From Ichthyophis bannanicus (lineage: Eukaryota; Chordata; Amphibia; Gymnophiona; Ichthyophiidae), in the NCBI GenBank assembly GCA_033557465.1, contig CM066031.1, positions 1,233,777,312 through 1,233,841,311 of the forward strand: a DNA stretch of 64,000 nucleotides. Reading direction: 5' to 3'. Positions within the stretch are counted from its first letter, which is position 1. Each line of letters begins with the position of its first letter. Made by a program: the position numbers and the translations under genes. Below, one piece after another: positions 44,201 to 54,150 of the stretch. The notes below the pieces were generated by a model that was given only the letters and a program-made list of their open reading frames with translations, searched no databases and was not told where the DNA came from.

Positions 44201-44236
44201 ATTGAAGGCCTCATTTACTAATGTACCTTAATGAGT
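41225..44236. other. No gene recognised
   Basis: A perfect 16-bp hairpin GGCCTGTATGTGCAGG/CCTGCACATACAGGCC lies at 41648-41701. A short stretch at 41528-41595 (GTCGGAACCAGACACACAGAG-like) recurs at 44030-44060. A MITE-like segment with TTATAAAATGAGG and TTTTATACAG motifs is at 43545-43800. Open frames, including 77 codons at 42992, match nothing I know. Confidence 0.4.
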
Positions 44237-44239
44237 TTA

Positions 44240-44606
44240 GGGGCATGTTTACTAAAGTGCGCTAACAGTGTAGGTCAATGCTAAAAATTCCTATGTTTAT
44301 TGCTTAGCATGGGTTGGGGAGCAGCACACACATTGTGGTTAGCAACGGTGTCCTCAGTGCATGCTAATCGGTAATGTTGCACTTGCGCTAAGTGCACTTA
44401 CTGCCACCTCAGTGGGTGGCGTTAAGTGCACCTGCATTAATTGTGGAAGCTGCATAGCATGGGGGTAGTGCAAAAACCATGTTAACTACTGTCAATGGGG
44501 ACATGCAAGGGATGCATCCATGTATAAACATGGGCCTGATGCCACACTGCGCTAAAGTTCAGGGTTTAACATGCGGTAAATTACCACATTTTAGTAAACA
44601 TACCCT
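44240..44606. mobile_element. Harbinger MITE with TTA duplication
   Basis: TIRs GGGGCATGTTTACTAAA and TTTAGTAAACATACCCT are flanked by TTA (44237-44239 and 44607-44609). It is 367 bp and noncoding, with several GCGCTAA/TTAGCG-like motifs. The termini match the right end of the large Harbinger block at 17.8 kb. Confidence 0.78.
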
Positions 44607-44784
44607 TTAGTGCATTAATGTATATTAACATGCTTTAATGCGATTTAATGCATGTTAAATAATACAAGTTCCATTATTCTGAGTGAGGTCTATTTCCTCA
44701 CTATGGGAACAATTTTATTAGGGCACACATACTTTTAGGTGCAAAATACTCACTTAGCTAGGGATTATTTTAGTCATTAATGCA

Positions 44785-45043
44785 GGATGGCAGTGAAAGA
44801 GGATAGACTCGGGAGTAATCTTAGGAAATATTTCTTTACAGAAAGAGTGAGAAGATGCATAGAATAGTCTTCCAGTGGAAGTAGTAGAGACCAGGACAGT
44901 ATCTGAATTCAAGAAAGCATGGGGCAAACACAGAAGATCTCTAAGGGAAATAAGGGATTGTAAAGTTTAGTGGATTGTATGGAAGGCAGACTGCATAGGG
45001 CAAATGGTCTTTATCTGCTGTCATTTTTCTAGGTTTCTATGTC
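44785..45043 (+). mobile_element. 5'-truncated CR1 3' end
   Basis: It is homologous to 22980-23250: GATAGACTCGGGAGTAATCT, GGAAATATTTCTTTACAGAA, AAGAAAGCATGGGGCAAACA, then a TCTAGGTTTCTATG tail. It is more diverged than the copy at 22.9 kb. Confidence 0.78.
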
Positions 45044-45235
45044 AATGATCTCTTATAAACTATCCACAAGCATAAAATTACCCAGATTGCTTGATTGTAT
45101 ATACTTTGCTGGTTGGACATGCACATGGGCTGAGTTTGGCTGGAACATGGGCGGGGTGCAAAATACTATCATTTTCATATGTTCTTGCAAACATCTAGGC
45201 ATGAGTATTTATATCAGCTCTAGGGCTGGCATATA

Positions 45236-45310
45236 TGTTGTTATTAAGTGTCGTTGAGTTGATATCAACTCATGGAAACCCTCTGGATAGCTGTCCTAAA
45301 CTGTATTATC
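45236..45310 (-). mobile_element. RTE-type LINE/SINE 3' end
   Basis: GTTGTTATTAAGTGTCGTTG ... CATGGAAACCCTCTGGATAG ... TCCTAAACTGT parallels the RTE 3' end at 61369-61445 in the same orientation. Confidence 0.6.
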
Positions 45311-45319
45311 TATGGCTTA

Positions 45320-45850
45320 ATTTAAAGTATGATTTTTGCCACCTAGGCTAGTATTTTATAAAGATGAGTAGGCAACTTTAACAAACTAGGCTTAATATAG
45401 GCACCTTAAAAGAGCTTTAACTTGAAGCCCTCTATAAAATTACCTGCATAGTTGACATGCATTCTTCTGTGCATATTTCACACCTATTTTATAAAGTCAA
45501 GTGCTTGTGTATTTGACTTCATAAAATAGAGGTGTAAGTAGTTGAAAACACACATTAGATTAAGGTGTAATCATGAATGCTTTAAAACATATATACAGTA
45601 CCACTGGTTGTGGACCTGACACTCCCCTCTCAATAGAGACCTCTACTTGATCACTGACTACTCCTTGCAAACCAGACTGCTACCTTCCCTTAAATACTCC
45701 CTTCCCTTACAAGGACACCCTGGTAGTCTAGTGGATGGGGCAGGAATGATCCCACTCTGCTTCAACCCCATTGCCACCCAAGTCCAAATTTGCAGATATG
45801 ACTCCTAGTGCTGGTCTTGGAGTACTACTGCTAGGGGTCAATGGGGGGAA
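45320..45850. other. MITE-like segment and possible SINE relic
   Basis: 45345-45535 has TATTTTATAAAGATGAG and CTTCATAAAATAGAGG near opposite ends. 45718-45800 (CCTGGTAGTCTAGTGGATGG, CAGGAATGATCCC) has weak tRNA-like boxes. Confidence 0.3.
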
Positions 45851-45854
45851 TATT

Positions 45855-46212
45855 CAGTAGCGGTGGCTAGTGCTTGTGAAATGGCTAGCCATTGTCGCTG
45901 AAGTTTAACACCGATATTCTATGCCAGAGCCATATGTAGCCACTGACATTGAATAACTGGGTTGGATTCAGAACACTGAAGCTAACCAGGCAGCGGCAAT
46001 ATTGAATTGCTGTCTGGATAGCCTCCTCAGCTAAAGTAAGGCCATTATTTGTTGTATCTCACTTTACCCACATGTTGCTATCTGGGCAGTGGCTCAATAT
46101 CATCACTGCCCAGTTAGTGACAGGTGCTGCCCCGAAACGCCTCGACATGCCCCAATTCTAAGTAGCTAGTAGCACCCACAGGTATCCGGCAGCACTAACA
46201 CTGAATATCCAG
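45855..46212. mobile_element. GATATTCA-type MITE-like element
   Basis: It runs from GGGAATATTCAGTAGCGG to AACACTGAATATCCAG, with inner GGGCAGTGGCTCAATATCA and CTGCCCAGTTAGTGACA, which recur at about 54060-54110. Confidence 0.45.
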
Positions 46213-47228
46213 CTCCTCAGCATTTACGGGTTTGTAGGTCTGTAAACCATGTAAATGCCTTGGAATACCCCCCCCCCTTCCCAATCTGTTTATGTTTATT
46301 TAAAGTTTCTATACTGCTTTTCTCATATGTTTGAAAGCAGATTACAAATAAAATTACAATACATTTAGATAGAAACATAGAAATATGGCGACAGAAACAG
46401 ACCACGTGGCCTATCTAGTCTGTCCTTCCATATCAACAACTACAACAGTCCCCTTTTTTCCTTAAGAGATCCTCTGTGTTTGTCCCATGCTTTTTTGAAT
46501 TCAGTTACTGTCCTCATCTCTACCACCTCCACTGGGAGACTATTCCACGGATCCACCACTCTTTCCATAAATAAATATTTCCGCATATCACTCCTGAATC
46601 TATCTCCCATCACCCTCATCCCATGTCCCCTCATAGCAGAACTTGCTTTCTACTGAAAGAGGCTCTCTCCCTGAACATTTATGCCACGGAGGTATTTAAA
46701 CATCTCAATCATATCACCTCTATCCTGCCTTTCCTCTAAGGTGTACATATTAAGATCCTTAAGTCTGTTCTCATATTCTTTATAATGAAGACCACTAACC
46801 ATTTTAGTAGCCACCCTCTGCACTGACTCCATTCTGTTCACATCCTCTTGAAGGTGCGGTCTCCAGAATTGCATACTATACTCCAAATGAGGTCACACCA
46901 AAGACTTATACAGAGGCACTATCACCTCCTTTTTTCTGCTAGCCATTCCTCTCCGTATGCACCCAAGCATCCTTCTAGCTTATGCCATCACCTTTTCTAC
47001 CTGTTTAGCTTCTTTAAGATCATCAGATACAACCACGCCTAGGTCTCGCTCTTCTTTAGTGGACAAAAGTACCTCACCCCTTATACTATATTGCTCCCTT
47101 GGATTGCTGCAGCCCAAATGCATGACCTTATATTTTTTAACATTAAATCCCAGCTGCCAAATTCTAAACCATTTTTCAAGCTTAGCTAGATCCCTCTTCA
47201 TGTTATCTACAACTTCCTGGGTGTCTAC

Positions 47229-48630
47229 TGTCCCCAGGCGCCCCTACTGGCGTAGGAAATAAGGGCGTCCGGCGACATTTAATTTATTTTAAGGAGTGGT
47301 TGAGCTGAAGGACCAAGAGGATTCTGGTCCTTGTAGTGCAGAACTCCTTACAAAGAACAATCTACGCCAAAGTGTAGGGTAATAAGGCTTTATTTCCCCG
47401 GTCAACGTTTAGGTTCAATAAGACACAAAAGAAAATGAAGGTAATTCTTTCCTCTAACAAAAAGGTTCCATCATTATATAAACAGTTAAGGGTTATAGGC
47501 TTCACAATTAACTGTTTATCTGGGTTAAGGCTTCTTTCAAATCAATAGAAATTAACATCAGGAAACAAATGGTTATCAACTTCACCATATGCAGAGTTCT
47601 CTTTTCTCTATACATCTAGCAAGGCAATCAAGCTAGTTCTTGAACAAAAGTTACATTCCATTGGTTCACTCTGAGGAATGGGAACACTGGTTTCACAATC
47701 ACAGTCCATTGACTCTGGGTCACTATCTTCTTCAATGCTATGACTGTCTTCAGTATCTGTTAACTCCTCACAGGGGTTCTTTGGTTTCTCATACAACTTC
47801 CTTAGCACACTGTTGGGAAGTGCTTTTAAAAGGTTAGCTTTACTTCTTCTAACTTTCTGAGGCTTATCTATTTGCATAAGGTTTTCATCACTTAAACTTT
47901 CCCTTATAATGAAAGGCTTTTCATACCTTGGCTTCTGTAGGCTGCCACACCCAGGACTCAGCTTGCGACGTAGCTTCTCAGGCTGACAAGCTGTTCTGTG
48001 CACTGCTCTACAATCAGAGTTACCAGGAAAACCTGACGTGGGTTTCCACTCTCTGTGTTTCTTGGCAAAAGTGTCACTGTAGAAGGAATCTCCTTTTCTT
48101 GTGCCTTTATGGTTTAGCATAGGAGACTTACTTGGGCTAGGAGAGTTGCTTTCATCAGGCAAGCTGCTTCTTTGGTTTGCTTGGCTTTGGACTCCATTCC
48201 AATACCTTTGGCCTCTATGGACTTTATCCCTTTGAGTATACCTCTTTTGGATTCTGTCTCCTGGAGTTGGCTGCACATGGAAGCCTTCCTGTTCCAGGCT
48301 TCTCTCACTGGTCCTGCTGCCTGTCCTTCTGACCTCGCCTCTCTGGATCTTGCCCTTGCCTCTGCCTCTGCCTGTTCCTCCCCTCTCACTGATCATCTGG
48401 TTTCCTTTATAAAGGGATTTCTGGTTTGCACGTTCTGAATTTGAGGACAGGTGAAACTGCTTGTTACTAATGTGATCAATGCTAGAGCACGTTGCTTCAG
48501 GTACTGTGTAATTGTTCATGCGCCCTCTGGCTGAGCTGCGCTGGAACTGTGCTCTTTGCCTTTTCTGAGTTCCATGAAAATCAGGAGTTTTTTTCAACAC
48601 TGTTTCTTCTCTAGCTCCAGCCTCATGACA
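47229..48630 (-). mobile_element. LTR-like insertion (TG...CA, 4-bp TSD) inside CR1 ORF2
   Basis: It is exactly bounded by CTAC at 47225-47228 and 48631-48634, and CR1 sequence is continuous across it. On the minus strand it begins TGTCATGAGGC and ends CCTGGGGACA, the 5'-TG...CA-3' of LTRs. An AATAAA lies at about 47391-47386, ~160 bp before the 3' end. It is 1402 bp. No PBS, polypurine tract, gag or pol is present, so a solo LTR is the simplest reading. Length, terminal TGT...GACA and an internal ORF resemble the probable LTR at 10.7-12.3 kb. Confidence 0.68.
47608..48600 (-). CDS. ORF inside the LTR-like insertion, unknown function
   Basis: An uninterrupted 330-codon frame, which in fact stays open from the first bases of the insert. 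The upstream limit used here is a GTG; the first in-frame ATG is at 48519 (MNNYTVPEATCSS), giving 304 codons. The product is strongly basic and Ser/Arg/Gly-rich in the first half (RGGTGRGRGKGKIQRGEVRR), and the last third has an acidic stretch (ELTDTEDSHSIEEDSDPESM) and a Cys-rich end (MDCDC, MECNFCS). There is no signal peptide or membrane segment. The C-terminal TSVPIPQSEPM resembles SSVPIHDIEPM in the LTR ORF at 11.7 kb. A few viral LTRs (the MMTV type) carry a gene. Whether this is expressed is unknown. Confidence 0.5.
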   Translation of the reverse strand: MLKKTPDFHGTQKRQRAQFQRSSARGRMNNYTVPEATCSSIDHISNKQFHLSSNSERANQKSLYKGNQMISERGGTGRGRGKGKIQRGEVRRTGSRTSERSLEQEGFHVQPTPGDRIQKRYTQRDKVHRGQRYWNGVQSQANQRSSLPDESNSPSPSKSPMLNHKGTRKGDSFYSDTFAKKHREWKPTSGFPGNSDCRAVHRTACQPEKLRRKLSPGCGSLQKPRYEKPFIIRESLSDENLMQIDKPQKVRRSKANLLKALPNSVLRKLYEKPKNPCEELTDTEDSHSIEEDSDPESMDCDCETSVPIPQSEPMECNFCSRTSLIALLDV

Positions 48631-50751
48631 CTACTCTATTGCAGATTTTGGTATCATCCGCAAAAAGGCAAACCTTACCCAACAGCCCTTCTGCTATATC
48701 ACTAACAAAGATATTAAAAAGAATCGGACCAAGGACTGATCCCTGGGGCACACCACTGGTAACATCCTTCTCCTCAGAGTAAGCTCCATTTACCTGTACT
48801 CTTTGTCGCCTTCCACCCAACCAATTTCTAACCCAAGCAGTAACTTTAGGGTCCATCCATAGGGTGCTCAGTTTGTTTATAAGTCGCCTGTGAGGAACTG
48901 AACTCTAAGTACACCACATCTAGGGCTCTCCCTTGGTCCAACTCCAAGGTCACCCAGTCAAAGAAATCAATCAGATTTGTCTGACAAGACCTGCCTCTGG
49001 TGAATCCATGCTGCCTTGGATCCTGTAATCCGCTGGACTCTAGAAACCTCACTATTTTCTCTTTCAGAAGCGTTTCCAATAATTTATTCACCACCAAAGT
49101 TAAACTAACTGGCCTGTAGTTTTCAACCACATCCTTACTTCCGCTTTTGTGTAAAGGCACCACATGAGCCTCTCTCCTGTCCTTTGGCACCACTCCTGAC
49201 TCCAATGAGGCATTGAGTAGGTCAGTCAGTGGAGCTGCTAGAACGTCCCCAAGTTCCCTCAGTATTCTAGGGTGTATCCCATCTGGTCCCATCGCTTTGT
49301 CTACTTTAAGTTGAGCTAGTTTCTCACAAACACAGTCTTATGAAAATTATTCAAGATGTCCCTCGCTTCTGTTCCTGTTTGTGGGTGTTTTCTGAGGTCC
49401 TGCTCCTGGTTCTTCATCTGTGAATACAGAACAGAAATATTTGTTAAGCATTTCCGCTTTATCCTCATCAGCTTCTACATAGTCCTCCCCTTCACCCTTG
49501 AGTCTGACAATACCACTTTTGCCCTTCCTCTTCTCACTAACATATCTGAAAAATGTCTTATCCCCCCATTTTATTGCACTGGCTATTTCTTCCTCTTTTT
49601 GAATCTTTGCTTTCTTGACTACTTTGCTAGCTTCTCTAAGTTTTTTCAAATATAGATGCCTGTCTTCCTCTCTCTGTGATCTCTTGTATTTCATGAAGGC
49701 CTCCCTCTTTTTCTTCACTTTTTCAGCTACTTCTTTCGAAAGCCATAATGATCTCCTTTTCCTTTTACCTTTATTTACCATTTTAACAAAAAGGTTGCTT
49801 GCCCTTAAAATATCCCCTTTCAGTTTTGCCGACTGTTTTTCTACATCCCGCAGCTGTTCCCATCCCGCTAACGACTCCCTGAGTTATTGGCCCATCCTGG
49901 CAAAGTTAGTCTTCCTAAAGTCTAAGACCCTCACCTTTGAATGGATTCTAACAACCCTAGTCCTAATACTGAACCACACCATCTGGTGATCACTGGATGC
50001 AAAATGATCTCCCACTACAACATCAGAAACACTTTCACCATTGGTAAGCACCAAGTCCAGTATGGCCCCTTCACGTGTGGGGTCTGTTACCAATTGCTTG
50101 AATAGTTCTCCCTGTAGAGAATCCAGGATCTCTTTACTTCTAGATGATACTGCAGCATGAATGTGCCAATCAACATCTGACATATTGAAATCCCCTATCA
50201 GTAGCACTTCCCCTTTCCTAGCAATGCTGCATATGTCTTCAATTAACTCTCTGTCCACCTCTTCCTCTTGTGAGGGAGGTCTGTATATAATGCCAATGCA
50301 AATAGATTTCTCTTTCTCTCTTTCTAATTTAACCCACAATGCCTCCTCTTTCCCTTTTAAGCTCTGTAATTCCAAAGTTTTAATAGTATTATTTACATAT
50401 AGTGCCACTTCTCCTCCCCTGCTTCCTACCCTGTCCTTTCTGAATAAAGTATAGCCAGGTATAGCTACATCCCAGTCATGGTTTTCTGTGAACCATGTTT
50501 CTGTCACTGCCACTAAATCCAAGTCGGCCACTCCCACCAAAGCTTCAACATCAGGGATCTTATTTCCCATGCTACGGGCATTTATACACACTGCTTTCCA
50601 TATGTTACCCCTGCTACCCATTTCCATAAAGGTATTTAATATATCACTTACCTTGGGCTTTCACTTACCTGGGGGCTTTCTTCACCCATACCCAACGAAT
50701 CTAGTTTAAAGCCCTCTTCAGTAGATTAGCCAGTCTACTACAGAAGACGCG

Positions 50752-51684
50752 TCAACCTTTCTTGGACAGATGGATGCCATCTATGCTCTGCAACCCTTGG
50801 AACAGCATCCCATGGTCTAGGAAACCAAAACGCTCTTGATGACACCATCCACGCAGCCATGCATTCATCTCCAGGATGCGAGCCTCTCTGCCTTGGCCTT
50901 TACCCTCAACAGGGAGGATTGAAGAGAACACCACCTGTGCACCAAACTGCTTCACCCTCTGTCCCAGAGCCATGAAGTCATTTTTGATACACTCAGAGGG
51001 ATACCTAGCAGTATCATTTGTTCCGACATGGATTAGCAACATTGGGTAATAGTCGGTGGGCTTGATGAGTCTCGGCAAACTGTCCGCAACATCTTCGATT
51101 TTGGCACCAGGCAGACAGCATACCTCTCTGGACATCAAGTCTGGTCAGCAGATGGACACCTCAGTACCCCTCAGAAAAGAGTCACAACCACCACTACCCA
51201 TCACTTCCTTGTGGTCACTGATTCTGCAACTTTGGGGTACTTGAGCTCTGGTTCTTCCCTTTCCAGGGATGCTTTCACCTCCTCCACTTCCAGGGATGCA
51301 TAATGGTTCTCCAATTCAAGGGCTGGAAGTTGGATTGGTGATTCTGCAGGCCTTGGTGACTTGTGTCCAACCTTTATCATTGTTTTGGCACCCATCTTCT
51401 CCTCTGCTGGAGAGCTTGGTTGCTGCAAGAAGCATCTCATCAATGTCTTCAATGATCCTCAGCCTTGTCACCTCCTCTCTGAGTTCCTCCACTTGTTTCC
51501 TCAGAGCTTCAGCATGCAGGCACCCTGCACATGGAACCGGTCCTTCAACTGGCATTGGGACCTCTGTCTGGACAGAAACAGAAGCTGTAATGGGGGCAAC
51601 AGCTTTAGTGATACAATTTTTCCCAGCCATTGTTATGTTCATGGAGCTTAGGTATCTGTTAAAGCAAAGAGAGAGATCTAACAA
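50752..51684 (-). pseudogene. CR1 ORF1 with coiled coil and SGNH esterase-like domain, broken
   Basis: CR1 ORF1 proteins combine a coiled coil with an esterase-like domain. Here an N-terminal part (51684-51316) has ALRKQVEELREEVTRLRIIE, a heptad-type coiled coil; a shifted frame (51452-51201) holds a Pro/Glu-rich linker. The last frame (51138-50752) has LLIHVGTND and DGIHLSKKG, the GxND and DxxH blocks of SGNH hydrolases. The nucleophile block upstream reads CDSFLRG instead of GDS, and a TGA (about 51145) breaks the frame just after it. Confidence 0.75.
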
Positions 51685-51860
51685 AGTACCAGCTGATTTC
51701 CCAGCTGTCCTTTCAGAGAAACAGCAGTTAAATCTCCTTAATTATATTCAAAATGTGTTGTTACAAGTCCCTGTGCTTGTTAAATGGGGAGGTGCCCTAT
51801 AAAGCAAGACTGCCCACTAGGGGTGGGTGGGAGTTGGGGTGTGTAGGGAGGGAACTGAAT

Positions 51861-52976
51861 AGGTGTCAGCAGTTTCACAAAAGCTGAAAAGGTTATTAGA
51901 GTTTAAAACCTAGTCCAGCAAAGAAAATAGTTCTACTAAAGCACTACAAAGAATGTAACTTTGCTTTAAAAATATACCAACACCCTTTTAAGAGCTCCCA
52001 GTCAGAGAGCTAGCAATTTAATAAAAATAAACCCTCAAATCCTTACTGTTGTTTGACCTGTAGAGCCCCTGTTAGGACTGCCTCAACAGGGCAGAGCTCT
52101 GAAGCCTTTTATGCAGGCCTCAGCTGCTCTCAGGTAATCAGGCCCACTAACTCCTCAGGTGTCAGCAGTTTCTCTAAAGCTGAAAAGGTTACTAGAGTTT
52201 AAAACCTAGTCCAGCAAAGAAAATAGTTCTACTAAAGCACTACAAAGAATGTAACTTTGCTTTAAAATATACCAACACCCTTTTAAGAGCTCCCAGTCAG
52301 AGAGCTAGCAATTTAATAAAAATAAACCCTCAAATCTTTACTGTTGTTTCACCTGTAAAGCCCCTGTTAGGACTGCCTCAACAGGGCAGAGCTCTGAAGC
52401 CTTTTATGCAGACCTCAGCTGCTCTCAGGTAATCAGGCTCACTAACTCCTCATTAGGTGTCAGCAGTTTCTCTAAAGCTGAAAAGGTTACTGGAGTTTAA
52501 AACCTAGTCCAGCAAAGAAAATAGTTCTACTAAAGCACTACAAAGAATGTAACTTTGCTTTAAAAATATACCAAAGCCCTTTTAAGAGCTCCAAGTCAGA
52601 AAGCTAGCAATTTAATAAAAATAAACCCTCAAATCTTTACCGTTGTTTGACCCATAGAGCCCCTGTAAGGACTGTCTCAACAAGGCAGAGCTCTGAAGCC
52701 TTTTATGCAGTTCTCAGCTACTCTCAGGTAATCAGGCCCACTAAATCCCGATTAGGTGTCAGCAGTTTCACAAAAGCTGAAAAGGTTACTAGAGTTTAAA
52801 ACCTAGTCCAACAAAGAAAATAGTTCTACTAAAGCACTACAAAGAATGTAACTTTGCTTTAAAAATATACCAAAACCCTTTTAAGAGCTCCCAGTCAGAG
52901 AGCTAGCAATTTAGTAAAAATAAACCCTCAAATCCTTACTGTTGTTTGACCTGTAGAGCCCCTGTTAGGACTGCTT
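51861..52976 (-). repeat. Tandem ~298-bp units at the CR1 5' end
   Basis: Units begin at 51861, 52157, 52455 and 52754 with AGGTGTCAGCAGTTTC; the fourth stops at 52976 inside CCCCTGTTAGGACTGC. Units are about 95% identical by eye. They lie directly upstream of ORF1 on the element's strand, the position of promoter monomers in some L1 families. Confidence 0.88.
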
Positions 52977-53097
52977 AATAGAAATAGGAGGAAAGCTAGG
53001 TAGAAATTAAAAAGAATAGCAAAGTGCTGTAAATCTCTCAGCACTTCAGCACCCCCTTCCAATACCCTCTTCAGCAAGGAAAAGCCAATGAAAAAAT

Positions 53098-54150
53098 GGG
53101 GGCCGATATTCAGAGTGATTCATGTGGATAGCAGACCTGCTAACCATGTTACTCGAGGCGACCAGGACGTGGTTAGTGCCTCTGAATATTCCCGGGTGCT
53201 GCCACTGAACGCCCCGATGTTAGCTCAATAGCATCAAGGCATTCCATGTGCGGAGTGGAAATGGCACCTGGGGATAACCGGCTAGAAGTGAATTCAGCCA
53301 CTAGCTGATAATTATCCAGTGGCTTAAATAAACACAAAATAAGACCCCAGGGCTACAGGGAACGTTGCCAGCCCAAAATCATAAACAATTATCAAAAAAG
53401 CAAGTTCCAAAAACTGCCATCCCATATGAAGTCAATTTTTTGTCGGACCAACGAGCTCCAGGCAAGGAATCCTTAACTGGTAGGCTCACGTCCCTTTTAA
53501 TCAAATGCAGTGAAACCTTTAAACTGCTAATGAAAATATTTTCAAAGAAAGAAGTACTTAACAAACTCTCCAGCGCAGCAGCATAATTCAGCAAATTGGT
53601 GGGGGAAATGACACAGTCCTGCATTTCAGGTCATTAAATTTGAAAGACTCTGCTTCAGGTTAACATCCGCTTCCAAAATGGAATCGCGCATAAGGAGACC
53701 CGAAATAATGGGAGGCCTTTTAAACACGGTGTATGACATCACTCCAAGACACATGAACACTGCCTAGTCAACCAGGGGCCGAGAGCAACAAAGATGCAAA
53801 CTCCACCCAGAAAGGCAGAAACTCAGAGCAGATCATACCAATCAAGCTCCAAATTTAAACCCCGTGGGGCGACAGAGTCCAATCTAAAAATCCACCACTG
53901 CTCAATTTATTGTAAACGGGATGGACGGTCCCCCCATGAACAAGAGGGAGCACCCAGTCAATAGCCCGCCAGGTAAATTGAGAAAAAGAATGGGCATATC
54001 CAGTGGTGGCAGAAGTTAGGCACTTTAAATGCTAGCCTAACGTTTGCCACTGTAGCTACCTGGGCAGTGGCTGGATATCACCGCTGCCCAGTTAGCTGTG
54101 GCGCTATCCGGCTAACTAGGATATTCAATACCAGATGTTCAGTAGCGACA
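53098..54150. mobile_element. GATATTCA-type element, probably split
   Basis: 53098-53330 starts GGGGGCCGATATTCAGAGTG. 54010-54150 has ACCTGGGCAGTGGCTGGATATCACC and CTGCCCAGTTAGCTGTGGCG, homologous to the right half of 45855-46212. The intervening ~0.65 kb is foreign, possibly Penelope-like, so one copy seems to have been interrupted. Confidence 0.4.
53340..53995 (-). pseudogene. Possible Penelope-like element C-terminal fragment
   Basis: The minus-strand segment EQWWIFRLDSVAPRGLNLEL resembles the extreme C-terminus of Penelope-like proteins (E-x-W-I-x-x-L-x-T-x-x-P-x-G-L-N), which follows their GIY-YIG endonuclease. Upstream frames are broken, with an in-frame TAA two codons before the motif. 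No RT motif remains. Confidence 0.38.

Larger units (their letters stand above)
46440..50627 (-). pseudogene. CR1 ORF2 (endonuclease-reverse transcriptase), broken
   Basis: The frame starts at a true ATG (50627). The endonuclease (50627-49884) contains CINARSMGNKIPDVEALV, AVTETWF, IYRPPS, LIGDFNMSDVDW and SSDHQMVWFSI, with the conserved catalytic GDFN and SDH. RT follows in pieces: TSGVPQGSVLGPILFNIFV (about 48.73 kb) and FADD (48653-48664), preceded by GPDGIHPRILRELGD, VVPLHKSGS and NYRPVSLT (49.2-49.3 kb). After the LTR insert it continues with LAKLEKWFRIWQLGFNVKKY, RVATKMVSGLHYKEYE and the C-terminal SLPVEVVEMRTVTEFKKAWD. Frameshifts occur near 49.88-49.78, 49.35-49.29, 48.85, 46.98-46.89 and 46.64 kb. 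Confidence 0.85.
46369..52976 (-). mobile_element. Near-complete CR1 LINE with tandem 5' units
   Basis: On the minus strand: ~3.75 tandem 298-bp units (52976-51861), an ORF1 with coiled coil and esterase-like domain (51684-50752), an ORF2 with APE endonuclease and RT (50627-46440), and a GACAGACTAGATAGGCCACG... ATTTCTATGTTTCTAT 3' end. A 1.4-kb LTR-like element interrupts ORF2. Without it the copy is ~5.2 kb. CR1 copies are usually severely 5'-truncated, so this is a rare long one. The 5' boundary at 52976 cuts a unit and no target duplication was found. Confidence 0.85.
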
